From assembly GCA_018806915.1 (NCBI GenBank), contig JAGKQI010000030.1, positions 342,501 through 406,500 on the forward strand: a stretch of 64,000 nt of DNA, read 5' to 3'. The notes under the pieces are model-generated. The model worked only from the letters and a program-made list of their open reading frames with translations, was not told the DNA's origin and ran no database searches. This DNA comes from Phytophthora colocasiae. Lineage: Eukaryota; Oomycota; Peronosporomycetes; Peronosporales; Peronosporaceae. Shown here in pieces: positions 30,822 to 39,728 of the stretch (within the stretch, counting starts at the first letter, position 1; each line of letters opens with the position of its first letter). Both the position numbers and the translations under genes were made by a program.

Positions 30822-31281
30822 TGTAACGGGGTTACACGTACAAGTGGTAGTACCACTTGTAACTCTAACAGTTAGGATAACTGTTAGAGGTTGGAAATGG
30901 GCCTCAGACCTTGGTGTGCTGTACACACCAAAGGATACATGGGCGAACCACATTATTGGGTGGTTCGTGTGCATTTGTGCATATTATTGGTAGAAAGTAA
31001 CGGATTTCTACCAATCACTGAGCAGAGTTTCTGCCAACCACACGTTGGCAGACCCTTTAGAAATAGATAACAAACAGTTTTAGGAGGTCCATAATTGGCT
31101 TATGCCAAATTCAATAACAGTTCTCATTTTACGGTATTTGCAGTATTAATTTAGTTATATTTGATTTAATTATACTTATTTAAATAAGTATACTTAAATT
31201 AAGTCTATTCTAATTGCACGCTTCCTCATACACGTAAGCGCACGTGTACGCCATCTAATAGGTCTAGGTAGACCCATTACA
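30822..31281 (+). repeat. 5' LTR of element C
   Basis: 460 bp. The same LTR occurs as a solo copy at 60049-60508. Tandem hairpins are visible: arms 30840-30849/30851-30860, 30863-30874/30878-30889 and 30986-30996/31005-31015. It is followed by CC and then TGGTAGCAC (31284-31292), the same putative primer-binding site as in element B. Confidence 0.93.
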
Positions 31282-31330
31282 CCTGGTAGCACTTTGTAGT
31301 CCGTCCCACGACCGACTGCAGTTCGTTCGT

Positions 31331-32296
31331 ATGGAGTCATACGAACGCGGGGTCGAGAACTCCCCAATGGATCAGGGATCCACTGGGACCCCACACATGT
31401 CCGTGACGCGCACGGACTGTGCCCACCTGTCGGACCCAGAGTGGGAAGCTCTCCAAAGACTTTCGCAAGTCATTGGAGAGGCAGCGGTAGCGACGATGCT
31501 TCGTACGCTATCGCCGACAGAGCAACACGGTGTTGCTCTGGGGTACATTGTTAAGGAGCAACGAGATGTTGCTGCCTCGGTGGCTTCCCCGAAGCCACGC
31601 GTGGAGTCGTTGAAACTCCACGTGAGTACCTACACGGGGAAGGAGGACGAGACCCTCCTTCGTTGGCTTGTCGAACTTGACACAGCCGTTGCGGCTCGAC
31701 GTATCGTCGATCCGATGTCGAAGGTCGCGTTCGCCATGTCATGTCTTGGCGGACGTGCGAGGAGTTGGGCCTATGGGCGCCGACTCTCGGATCCTACGTG
31801 CTTCAGCACGTACGAGGAGTTCAAGGAGGAACTCAAGCTTGCGTTTGAGCCCCCGAAGAACGAGTTCAGATCGAGAGCGGAGTTTCTCGATCTGCAGCAG
31901 GGCAAGGATGATGTTCACACCTTTGCCCAGCGTGCTCGATACTTGGTATCGAACATAGTGGCCAACCCGATCGACGAGGCGACCAAGGTCGTCACGTTCA
32001 TGAAGGGACTAAGAGATGGTCCCGTCAAAACATATCTCTTCCGAGAGTATCCGAATACTCTCGAGGAGGCGATCAGCCTTGCGATGCAAGAGGAGTTTAG
32101 CCGACGTCAAGCTAAACTCCATGCGAACGCGCCGAAGCCGGCGCGTCCTGTTGCGAAGACGGGAGGTCCGGAACCAATGGACCTCTCGAGTGCTACGTCT
32201 GCTGGTCAACAGCAGCGTAAGAACGTCAAGGTTCGATGTTACCTGTGTGGTAACATCGGTCACTATGCACGCAAGTGCACAGCGGGCGGGCGTTAA
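31331..32296 (+). CDS. gag: Gag of element C
   Basis: About 321 residues from ATG 31331. Capsid-like region (LKLHVSTYTGKEDETLLRWL ... FAMSCLGGRARSWA ... FMKGLRDGPVKTYLF), then GPEPMDLSS and a zinc knuckle CYLCGNIGHYARKC at about 32238-32279. The motifs line up with the gag of element B. The stop TAA (32294-32296) sits inside a small hairpin, GGCGTT/AACGCC at 32289-32305, that also contains seven A residues followed by C. The protease frame is -1 relative to gag and is open from 32254. Confidence 0.88.
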   Translation: MESYERGVENSPMDQGSTGTPHMSVTRTDCAHLSDPEWEALQRLSQVIGEAAVATMLRTLSPTEQHGVALGYIVKEQRDVAASVASPKPRVESLKLHVSTYTGKEDETLLRWLVELDTAVAARRIVDPMSKVAFAMSCLGGRARSWAYGRRLSDPTCFSTYEEFKEELKLAFEPPKNEFRSRAEFLDLQQGKDDVHTFAQRARYLVSNIVANPIDEATKVVTFMKGLRDGPVKTYLFREYPNTLEEAISLAMQEEFSRRQAKLHANAPKPARPVAKTGGPEPMDLSSATSAGQQQRKNVKVRCYLCGNIGHYARKCTAGGR

Positions 32297-32973
32297 AAAA
32301 ACGCCAAGGACCAATAGGCGCGGGGCGTCCTACTGGTAATGCAGTCTCGCGTGTCGAACTCGGACACGCGACGTTGAAGGCTGCTGCCCCCAGCGAGAAG
32401 GTTTCTCGCTGCGAGATGCAAGATGACAAGCCAGGCCTTGTCATCCTGAACGTGATGTCGAAGAGAGTGAACTCTCTTCGTGCCCTAGTGGACTCGGGCG
32501 CGTCGAACAACTTTGTTCGACAGGGAAGTCTTCGAAGGCTTGACTTCGAAGAGACCGAGACACCTCGCGGTGTGTTGGAGGTGCGGTTGGCAACAGGTGC
32601 CACCGTGAGGACTGAGAAGCGCGTGGTCCGTGTGCGCTTCTCTTACAAACGAAGGACGTTTGTAGAAGACCTTATCGTCTTGGATCTAGACGATAAGTTC
32701 GACTTGGTATTAGGCATGCCGTGGCTTGCACGGCATGACCCGGTGATCAACTGGGAGAAGCGTACGCTCGTACGCTTCAACAACGCATGCGCGACAGAGA
32801 TGGCCCTGTCAGTGCTGCACATGCACCAGGCGGTGCATGTGATTCCCCAGTTGAGGCAGCAGCGTCCGCCGCTGCCTCCGATCGCCGCCGGCGACCGCCA
32901 GCGACTCAGGGAGTCGTTGGGAGAAAATGTGTGTCGACTCAGAAATCTGAGCCGAAGGGTCGCGGTCACATGA
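32254..32973 (+). CDS. pro: Aspartic protease of element C
   Basis: The frame is open from just after a TAA at 32251 and lies in -1 relative to gag. The protease motif ALVDSGASNNFVR is at about 32482-32520 and DLVLGMPWLARHDP at about 32702-32743. No ATG precedes the domain closely, so synthesis as a Gag-Pro fusion by -1 frameshifting within 32254-32296 is the natural reading. The frame runs to 32973, but the linker to RT is read in another frame from about 32800-32970. Confidence 0.78.
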   Translation, partial: HRSLCTQVHSGRALKKRQGPIGAGRPTGNAVSRVELGHATLKAAAPSEKVSRCEMQDDKPGLVILNVMSKRVNSLRALVDSGASNNFVRQGSLRRLDFEETETPRGVLEVRLATGATVRTEKRVVRVRFSYKRRTFVEDLIVLDLDDKFDLVLGMPWLARHDPVINWEKRTLVRFNNACATEMALSVLHMHQAVHVIPQLRQQRPPLPPIAAGDRQRLRESLGENVCRLRNLSRRVAVT

Positions 32974-32974
32974 G

Positions 32975-34793
32975 TGATGGTCAGGTGAATCGCATTCACC
33001 TGAGAGAAGGTAAAATACCGGTATTACCGGTATCCTTGGAGGTACTTCAAGCCCCCAAGGGTCGCGCCGACGACGTCGCGTCAACTCTGGGAGTTGACGA
33101 AATAAATAAAATTCGGGGAACCGAAAGGCGTGCGTCAGCTCTGGGAGCTGACGCCACTGGCGCGTCGCCGCTAGTTCTGGGAACTAGCGATCGTGCATCA
33201 GCTCCGGGAGCTGATGATGCGTGTACAGGCGAACATTCGCTGCTAGTTCCGGGAACTAGCGATCGTGCGTCAGCTCTGGGAGCTGACGATACGTGTATAA
33301 GCGAACACTCGCTAGCGCAGGAAGCTAGCGAGAGCACGTCGACTCCGGGAGTCGACGATGCGGTTGCTTCATCCGTAGTAGCGGGTGAAGTTGCTCCATC
33401 CGTTGTAGCGGATGGAGGCGCAGCGGTTCAGGGAACCGACTGCGCGGCAGGAGGTGCTGGCGGTTGCAAACGCCCAGCACCCGAACAACCTGCGTGCTCA
33501 CGTGCAGCAGCGCTGCACGCGATGAGCGGCACTCAAGCTGGGCTTGATAGTGCGAGTCAGCGGAAGGAATCCGCTGACGATTGCGATAAAGTCCCGTCCA
33601 AGGTGGGATGCCTTGGACGTGGAGCGCCTGGAGCTGAGCTCCATGGCAGACCTTCGCGGCGCAAGCTCAGGGAGCTGTGCGAGTCCCAGTCCGTGACTGT
33701 GGAGGGTGTGTCTGCGGTGCAGACACCGAGTGTCAAGGCGTTGGACGTCTTGACACGAACTGATACTGCGGTACAGTATCAGAGCGCGCGGCACCAGCTC
33801 AGTGAGCTGTGTGAGTCTCAGTCCGTGACTGAGGAGGGTGTATCTGCAGGGCAGACACCGAGTGTCGAGACGTTGAACGTCTTGACACGTACTGGTACTG
33901 GGTTACAGTACCAGAGGATGCGGTTGGAGAATCCGCCGACGTGTGCGTCGGCGTTGACCGCACTTCCAACGATGAGTTGGAAGCGCTTCACGCGGGACTT
34001 GTACGATGGACGCATCGAACAAATTTGCATTCTCTCGGATGTCGAGAGAGTGGATCGTGAAGCCGAAGAGCTGAAGCAGCTCGTCGTCGATGGCATCACT
34101 GAGGGCGATGACACCCTCAGTGCGAAGACCAAGAAGCAACGCTTCGAGGAGCAGAGTTGGGACTCGTTGAAGTCGAGTCCCTATTACGAGATTCTGCGGG
34201 AGTACAAGGATGTACTCCCGGACGAGATTCCTTCGGAGCTTCCGAAGGACAAGGGCGTACAGCACGAGATTGATCTCGTGCCGGGCACGAAGTACTGTGT
34301 TACACGGCAGTGGCCACTGCCGCGTGAACAAGTGCAAGCGATCGACGACTTCTTTGAAAGTCGTCGTCTTGCAGGTCAAGTGCGGGAATCGAAGTCCCCG
34401 CACAGTGCTCCAACGTTCTGTGTTAAGAAACCACAGGGCGGCTGGCGCATCGTTCATGCGTACAACAAGTTGAACGATGCGACGATACCGGCGCAGACGC
34501 CGATACCGCGAAAAGATGTTATCATCGATTCGATGGCCTTGAGCACTATCTTCAGTGCTCTAGATCTGCGTGATGGATTCTATCAGATCCTCATGCGTGA
34601 GAGGGACATCCCTCTCACTGCGGTAAGCACTCCAAGCGGTATGCTTTGGGAGTGGCTCGTCATGCCACAGGGGCTTAAGAACGCCCCTGCGACGTTCAAT
34701 AGATGCGTGACACATCTATTGCGCTCGGTGCGCGACTTCGCACCGAGCTACTTCGACGACGTGTTCGTCCACAGCCGGGCTGTGATCGGGTAG
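32975..34793 (+). pseudogene. pol: Repetitive linker and RT first half of element C
   Basis: The open frame starts at 32787. Its first convincing part is a linker with repeated ALGADD and VPGTSDRAS units at about 33125-33360, then RT: VTRQWPLPREQ, SPHSAPTFCVKKPQGGWR, SALDLRDGFYQ, MPQGLKNAPATF and the catalytic SYFDDVFVHS. It ends with an in-frame TAG at 34791-34793; the same frame then continues with the RT thumb. A single stop codon therefore splits RT. The overlap with the protease frame (32787-32973) is the site of another frame change. Confidence 0.83.
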
Positions 34794-37115
34794 AAGGACA
34801 TTGAGATGCACAAGGTGCATCTCCGGAAGCTGCTAGAGCTTATGAGGAAACATAAGCTCTATGCGAACCTGAAGAAGTGTATCTTCGGGGCGAGCGAGAT
34901 ACCCGTGCTGGGGTGTCTCGTGGGGAAAGACGGCGTGCGCCCTGACCCAGAGAAGGTCAGAGTGATCAATGAATGGCCCACGCCATCCAATGTGAAGGAA
35001 CTGAGGCAGTTCCTTGGGCTTGCCACGTACTTGTGCAAGTACGTGGAGAACTATGCGGGCAAGATTCGCCCGTTGTCACAGCTTCTTAAGAAAGAAGCTG
35101 AGTGGATTTGGACGACCGAGTGCGAGGAGGCATTCGGTGCAGTCAAGCAGGGCTTGACTGAAGCGCCGATCTTGGCCGTGGCGGACCAAGATCGTCCATT
35201 CCACGTAGTGTGCGATGCATCCGACTTTGCAATCGGATGTGCATTGATGCAACACGATCACGAAGGGCGTGATCGTGTAGTCTACTATCAATCGCGTCAG
35301 CTGAAGCCAGCTGAGCGTAACTATCCCGTACATGACAAGGAGCTCCTTGCCATGAAGTATGCACTCGCAAAGTTCCGAGTGTATCTACTTGGGAGTAGAC
35401 CGTTCGTGGTCTATACAGACCACGCATCATTGCGTACGGCGATTAAGTCGCCGCACATCTCGCAACGTATGGCGAGATGGTTGTCCTTCTTCGCGGAGTA
35501 CAACTTCCGGGTGGAGTACAAACCCGGAAGACTCAATGTAGTGGCCGACGCGTTATCGCGTCGACCTGACTATGCGGAGACGGTCGACGCCAACGCTGTT
35601 GGCGTCGTGAAGACAAGTGTGCCGTCGTCAACGTTGATTGACGACGTGAAGAACGCGTATGCAAGGGATGCAGACGCGAAGGGGCTGCTGGAGTTCCTCG
35701 CAGCACCTTCCGACGTGGCACGTCGGAAGCTAACCCCTCATCTTCGAGCTCGTGTACACCGCTATCGTGTACACGAAGGCCTACTGTTGTACAGTGCAGT
35801 AGACGACAATGCGGATCGCATTGTCGTTCCGAATGATCATGACCTCCGGTTGAGGATCATGTTCGAGTATCACGATGCCCCCACGGCAGGGCATCCGGGT
35901 CGTGAGAAGACATACACTCTTCTCACGCGTGACTTCTACTGGCACCACCAGTACAAGTGGGTGCGCAAGTACGTACGTGCTTGCGAGGTTTGTCAACGCG
36001 TGAAGCCTGCGCAGTTCTCGCAGGCTCCTCTTCAATCACTACCGACTCCGTCGGAGTGTTGGCAGTCCATGTCCATGGACTTTGTCTTCGGTCTTCCGCC
36101 TGACAGCAAGCGGAGGACGGGCATCGTTGTCTTTGTGGACAGATTCAGCAAGATGGTTCATCTTGCTGCCGTCCCGGCTACTGTTACAGCCGCGCAGACT
36201 GCGCGACTGTTTGTTGACATGGTGTTCAAACACCATGGCATGCCGCTCGACATTGTGTCGGACCGTGATCCACGCTTCACAGCGCGGTTCTGGCAAGAAG
36301 TGTTTACACTTCTTGGTTCACAGTTATCAATGTCGACTGCGGATCATCCGCAGACGGACGGACAGACCGAACGTGTCAACCGTGTACTGGGTGACACGTT
36401 GAAGAGCTACGCTCACTCGTTCCCGCATTGGAGCGAGTGCTTGCCGATGGCAGAGTTTGCCATCAACAACTCGGTGCATGCCTCGACAGGGCATACACCG
36501 TTCTACGTGAGCGCCATGAGGCATCCACGATTGCCGAGCATGCTCGACAGGGTAGCTTCCTCCTTAAGTGGGGGAGGATCTACGGTTGCGTCCGAACAAC
36601 CGCAGAATGCAACTGATAGCAGCACACTATCAGCTGCGGTGACGCGTGCGACGTCTCGTTCGAGCAGGAACGAGCGCGCGATGTCTGTGCCGGGCACAGA
36701 CATGAGAGATGATAGCGAGCAGGCAGGGCCTGCTGCTGACAAGGGCGACAAGCTGAAAGGATTTAGCTCGGGTGCGCTAGACTTTGTCCAGCGAAGACAA
36801 GCCGTCATACGGTTTGTCCAGGATGCTATCGCAGCTTCTGTCGATCGACAGAAGCTGAACGCTGATAATGTTGGTAGGGGCAACATAAATGAATTCAAAG
36901 TGGGTTCATTAGTTTTGTTAGCTACACAAAACCTGCCTAAACATGCAGTGTCTGACTTTGGAGCAAGCAAGCTTGCTCCAAGATTCATTGGGCCGTTCAA
37001 AGTACTTGAACGGCATGGTAACTGCGTACCGGCTGGACATACCGTCCAGCATGAGGCTCCACCCGACCTTCTACGTCGGGCGGTTGAAGCCGTACGTGCA
37101 GCACGGACTACCTAG
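34794..37115 (+). CDS. pol: RT thumb, RNase H and integrase of element C
   Basis: In frame after the TAG: KLYANLKKCIFG (thumb), RNase H (VCDASDFAIGCAL, DKELLAMKYAL, YTDHASL) and the integrase zinc-binding motif (GHPGREKT ... CEVCQRVK). The integrase core has MDFVFGLPPD, IVSDRDPRFTA and DGQTERVNRV, so D, D and E are all present. The GPF/Y-type module (APRFIGPFKVLERHG) is near 36970-37015. Thereafter the frame is lost near 37020 and the ORF reads out-of-frame sequence to 37115. ATG 34806 is the first in the frame but need not be used. Confidence 0.87.
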   Translation, partial: KDIEMHKVHLRKLLELMRKHKLYANLKKCIFGASEIPVLGCLVGKDGVRPDPEKVRVINEWPTPSNVKELRQFLGLATYLCKYVENYAGKIRPLSQLLKKEAEWIWTTECEEAFGAVKQGLTEAPILAVADQDRPFHVVCDASDFAIGCALMQHDHEGRDRVVYYQSRQLKPAERNYPVHDKELLAMKYALAKFRVYLLGSRPFVVYTDHASLRTAIKSPHISQRMARWLSFFAEYNFRVEYKPGRLNVVADALSRRPDYAETVDANAVGVVKTSVPSSTLIDDVKNAYARDADAKGLLEFLAAPSDVARRKLTPHLRARVHRYRVHEGLLLYSAVDDNADRIVVPNDHDLRLRIMFEYHDAPTAGHPGREKTYTLLTRDFYWHHQYKWVRKYVRACEVCQRVKPAQFSQAPLQSLPTPSECWQSMSMDFVFGLPPDSKRRTGIVVFVDRFSKMVHLAAVPATVTAAQTARLFVDMVFKHHGMPLDIVSDRDPRFTARFWQEVFTLLGSQLSMSTADHPQTDGQTERVNRVLGDTLKSYAHSFPHWSECLPMAEFAINNSVHASTGHTPFYVSAMRHPRLPSMLDRVASSLSGGGSTVASEQPQNATDSSTLSAAVTRATSRSSRNERAMSVPGTDMRDDSEQAGPAADKGDKLKGFSSGALDFVQRRQAVIRFVQDAIAASVDRQKLNADNVGRGNINEFKVGSLVLLATQNLPKHAVSDFGASKLAPRFIGPFKVLERHGNCVPAGHTVQHEAPPDLLRRAVEAVRAARTT

Positions 37116-37605
37116 GGTTGGTAGTCCGACTGAGGAGTGCGAGAGGCCTGGAAGGCCTTCTCGAGACCGTCGACACGGTCGATCAACCGGTTCACTCTCG
37201 TCCCAAGACCGGACGAGAGGTTCGAGGCAGTCTGAGCTGCCTCGCAGACCTCAGCACGGAGGACACGAACCTCCTGCTTCAGAGCAGCTATCTCAGCGCT
37301 CTGTGTCTGCTCCAGCGCAGCAACTCGATCGTGCAGGGCACGATCGTCATGGTCATAGCGTTGACCATGCGGAGGGAGTGTTCCCACCCCCTCCGCCGCC
37401 GTTGCGCGACGCGCGTGGAGCGATCCGCTGGATTGTGGAGCGGATCGTGGCTCATAAGAGAACGAACTCTCAAGGGGTTCGTTTTCGTATTCGTTGGAGA
37501 GGATTTCCTCCCCATCGAGATACATGGGAGCCGCGGAACGTCCTGATGGAGGACGTTCCGGAAATGGTGAGGGCGTACGAAGCCCACCATAACTTGCAGG
37601 GGTAA
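37021..37605 (+). CDS. C-terminal linker and chromodomain of element C Pol
   Basis: The frame, open from 36943, resumes the integrase tail with LHPTFYVGRLKPYVQ (about 37057-37101). A low-complexity R/S/Q/P linker follows, then a chromodomain at about 37425-37590: IRWIVERIVAHKR ... FRIRWRGFPPHRDTWEPRNV. The arrangement matches element B. The linker is read on the other strand as a coiled-coil ORF. Confidence 0.82.
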   Translation, partial: TAYRLDIPSSMRLHPTFYVGRLKPYVQHGLPRVGSPTEECERPGRPSRDRRHGRSTGSLSSQDRTRGSRQSELPRRPQHGGHEPPASEQLSQRSVSAPAQQLDRAGHDRHGHSVDHAEGVFPPPPPPLRDARGAIRWIVERIVAHKRTNSQGVRFRIRWRGFPPHRDTWEPRNVLMEDVPEMVRAYEAHHNLQG

Positions 37606-37636
37606 TCCCTGCACGAGGAGTGCTGCGGTCAGCCAC
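37112..37636 (-). CDS. Antisense coiled-coil ORF of element C
   Basis: A 174-codon frame opposite the chromodomain and its linker. The C-terminal half has strong heptad character (RVAALEQTQSAEIAALKQEVRVL in outline, then RVNRLIDRVDGLEKAF). The N-terminal half is P/S-rich (PSPFPERPPSGR). In element B the corresponding part is the C-terminus of a single 633-codon antisense ORF that also ends in a coiled coil. The function is unknown. It may be the second part of the antisense gene at 37640-38646, separated by a frame change. Confidence 0.5.
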   Translation of the reverse strand: MADRSTPRAGITPASYGGLRTPSPFPERPPSGRSAAPMYLDGEEILSNEYENEPLESSFSYEPRSAPQSSGSLHARRATAAEGVGTLPPHGQRYDHDDRALHDRVAALEQTQSAEIAALKQEVRVLRAEVCEAAQTASNLSSGLGTRVNRLIDRVDGLEKAFQASRTPQSDYQP

Positions 37637-37639
37637 AGC

Positions 37640-38646
37640 ACTCGGAGCTTCGCGTGACGGAGTTCCTTGATGTGATCGGGTACACGGACGACCGTGTACC
37701 CCAGGAGATCACTTTCGGTGAGGCGTGTTGCCAAGGGTGGGCAACACGGACAGGGTGTGCCAAAGGGAACGGCACATGGGATCCCCGCTTCCATGGACTG
37801 ATCATGGAGGCGTTCACACTTACCACGTGTAGTGTAAGTGTAGTAGCGATCGCGAGCCGCAGCAACGCGCTCGCGATATGCCTTCGGGTCTTTGTTGAAG
37901 TTTTCAACAAAGGCGTTCCACGACTGACAAAGTGCCTGCCACTCTGGCACTTTGCTCTTGCGTGAAGTCTTCTTCGCTGCATAGTATCGGAGCTCGTGGA
38001 AGAGTCCGATATAGTAGTCGCGTCTTTGAGTCTCGGACTCAAAGACAACCTTAGCGGCGACGTCGTCGTCGTTGATACTGTTGCATGAGTACAACAGTAT
38101 CGGGTTCGGTGGTGAGCTTGCACCGAACCGGTCATGGATCTCAGCCTCAGTAGGCATCCATGGAGTGCGCACTGGCGGATCAGTGCGCGGGGCAGTGAGC
38201 GCCCTCGACATGGGGGACGCTTCATCATCACTGCGCGGACGCTTCGAGCTTGAAGCGTCCGAGGCCTCATCACGAGGTCGTCGAGATCCCACGGGTGGGT
38301 CTGACGTGTCTTCGGACGAAGACACGGGAGCGGGAGCCTTGACATCAACCTCCCCCTCCTCGACATCCTCCTCGTAGTCGAGGATGTCTTCGTAGTCCTC
38401 TCCAAAGAGTTCTTTGAGAGGGACAGCAGGATTCTTAATCTCTGCTAGAGAAGAAGACTTCTTCTTCTTCTCATGCTTCTCCTTATGGAGAGCATGGTAC
38501 TTGGTGACAGAGAGCTTCTCTGTCGGACCGCTGGAAGCAGCAGTGCTAGTGAGCACTGCTGAGGTCGTTGTTCCTGCTGCAGAGGCAGCAGGTGAGGCTT
38601 GCGCGTCCGCAGTAGCGGACGGAGACGTGGGCGTTGGCGAGTCCAT
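37640..38646 (-). CDS. Antisense ORF of element C, N-terminal part
   Basis: The frame starts at ATG 38646 and stays open to 37288, but the convincing part ends near 37640. It has a low-complexity A/S/T start, LSVTKYHALHKEK, a lysine patch, an acidic patch YEEDVEEGEVDV, the basic SKRPRSDDE (possible nuclear-localisation signal), and a helical region RRDYYIGLFHELRYYAAKKT followed by WNAFVENFNKDPKAYRERVAAARDRYY. The order of patches matches the antisense ORF of element B. I do not know a family for it. It lies wholly between pol and the 3' LTR, so it does not depend on pol for its coding capacity. Confidence 0.55.
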
Positions 38647-38750
38647 TGCGAAATGAACTCGGATTTCTCTTGGGAACTTGACGGTCTTGTCAAGTTCTGT
38701 TGATTGACGTATCGAGACCGATACGTCGAATCTTAACGGGGGGATGGTGT

Positions 38751-39728
38751 AACGGGGTTACACGTACAAGTGGTAGTACCACTTGTAACTCTAACAGTTA
38801 GGATAAATTTGGCGCGAGGTGTCATGGGCCATGACACCTCGCGCCAAATTTACAAATTTAATTTTTGACTCATGGCTCCAGGCGATGACAGATCAGTCGC
38901 CTACCTGGTTGGCGGCGAGCTTATTGAGGGCCCATTATGGGAGCAGGGTTGTCGCGGGTTCAAGTCCCGTTAATTCTCCGCACTGATTTGGTAAGTAAAG
39001 CATCTATTCAACCTCACTGTGCAAGACACTCGACTAACATTTTGTTGTTTAGAATACAGCTAATATGCGCTACATGTACTCTTCTACACCTTTACCTGCA
39101 GTTTTAGTAACAGCTTTCTTAGACGCTTGGTTTTTTGCTGCCAGCCTCAGCAAGTTCCTTGAGCACTTCATGGGTAAACAGCCTCACCCCAACTGCGACT
39201 CGTTTACGCTTTGTCGCTTCTTCGTGGCCAGCCACTTGACTGTTTGTCCTCCGTAAGTTAATTTCCGTGGAAACTTGATTACAAGTATAAATATAAAAGG
39301 TGAGGGTGGAATAACCCAAACCTCAAACGGTCACAAAAATGACACTCACTCAGCGCTTTCAATACTGAAAGCAAGACTAAATTAGGCCGTAAACTGATTA
39401 AGTCGATTTTTTTCTTCTCCACGGGCATGAGCTTAATTTCATTGGTCTGCTACTACAAAAAATCGAGAAAAAATCTCTGGTTTGCGAAGTTTCAGAAACT
39501 GTCTCACTTTTTGTCAACGCATAAGTAGATGCCGAGTAATTCGAGCATCTTTTATCTCGGCCCATATTTGATTTTTTACCTTATTTGCAGTATTAATTTA
39601 GTTATATTTGATTTAATTATACTTATTTAAATAAGTATACTTAAATTAAGTCTATTCTAATTGCACGCTTCCTCATACACGTAAGCGCACGTGTACGCCA
39701 TCTAATAGGTCTAGGTAGACCCATTACA
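38751..39728 (+). repeat. 3' LTR of element C with inner replacement
   Basis: The first 53 bp (38751-38803) and the last about 140 bp (from about 39588) match the 5' LTR. Between them the 5' LTR segment 30878-31134 is missing, and 38804-39587 stands in its place. Confidence 0.88.
38804..39587. other. Foreign segment inside the 3' LTR of element C
   Basis: It begins with a 49-bp palindrome (arms 38804-38827 and 38829-38852, 1-nt loop). A short tRNA-like stretch lies at about 38930-38980 with a consensus pol III B box (GGTTCAAGTCC, 38960-38970). A TATA-like TATAAATATAAAAGG is at 39286-39300. A 66-codon minus-strand frame (39319-39119) with ATKRKRVAVGVRLF is not recognised. It could be a SINE-like or captured fragment; no target duplication is visible. 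Confidence 0.4.

Larger units (their letters stand above)
30822..39728 (+). mobile_element. Ty3/gypsy element C, hairpin-rich, inserted in the channel exon
   Basis: The 5' LTR is 30822-31281 (460 bp, TGTAACGGGG to CCATTACA). The 3' LTR spans 38751-39728 but has an inner piece replaced by foreign sequence. The duplication GGAGG flanks the element (30817-30821 and 39729-39733), and the empty site is at 44589-44593 in copy 2. Gag, protease, linker, RT, RNase H, integrase and chromodomain are present, with changes of frame and one in-frame TAG at 34791. Two antisense ORFs occupy the space before the 3' LTR. The whole element, LTRs included, is filled with short perfect inverted repeats. Confidence 0.94.

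Noticed and set aside
39119..39319. 66-codon minus-strand ORF with KRKRVAVGVRLF, at first sight histone-like
   Set aside because: No histone fold motif could be matched and the ORF is short, inside a replaced LTR segment; left as unassigned.
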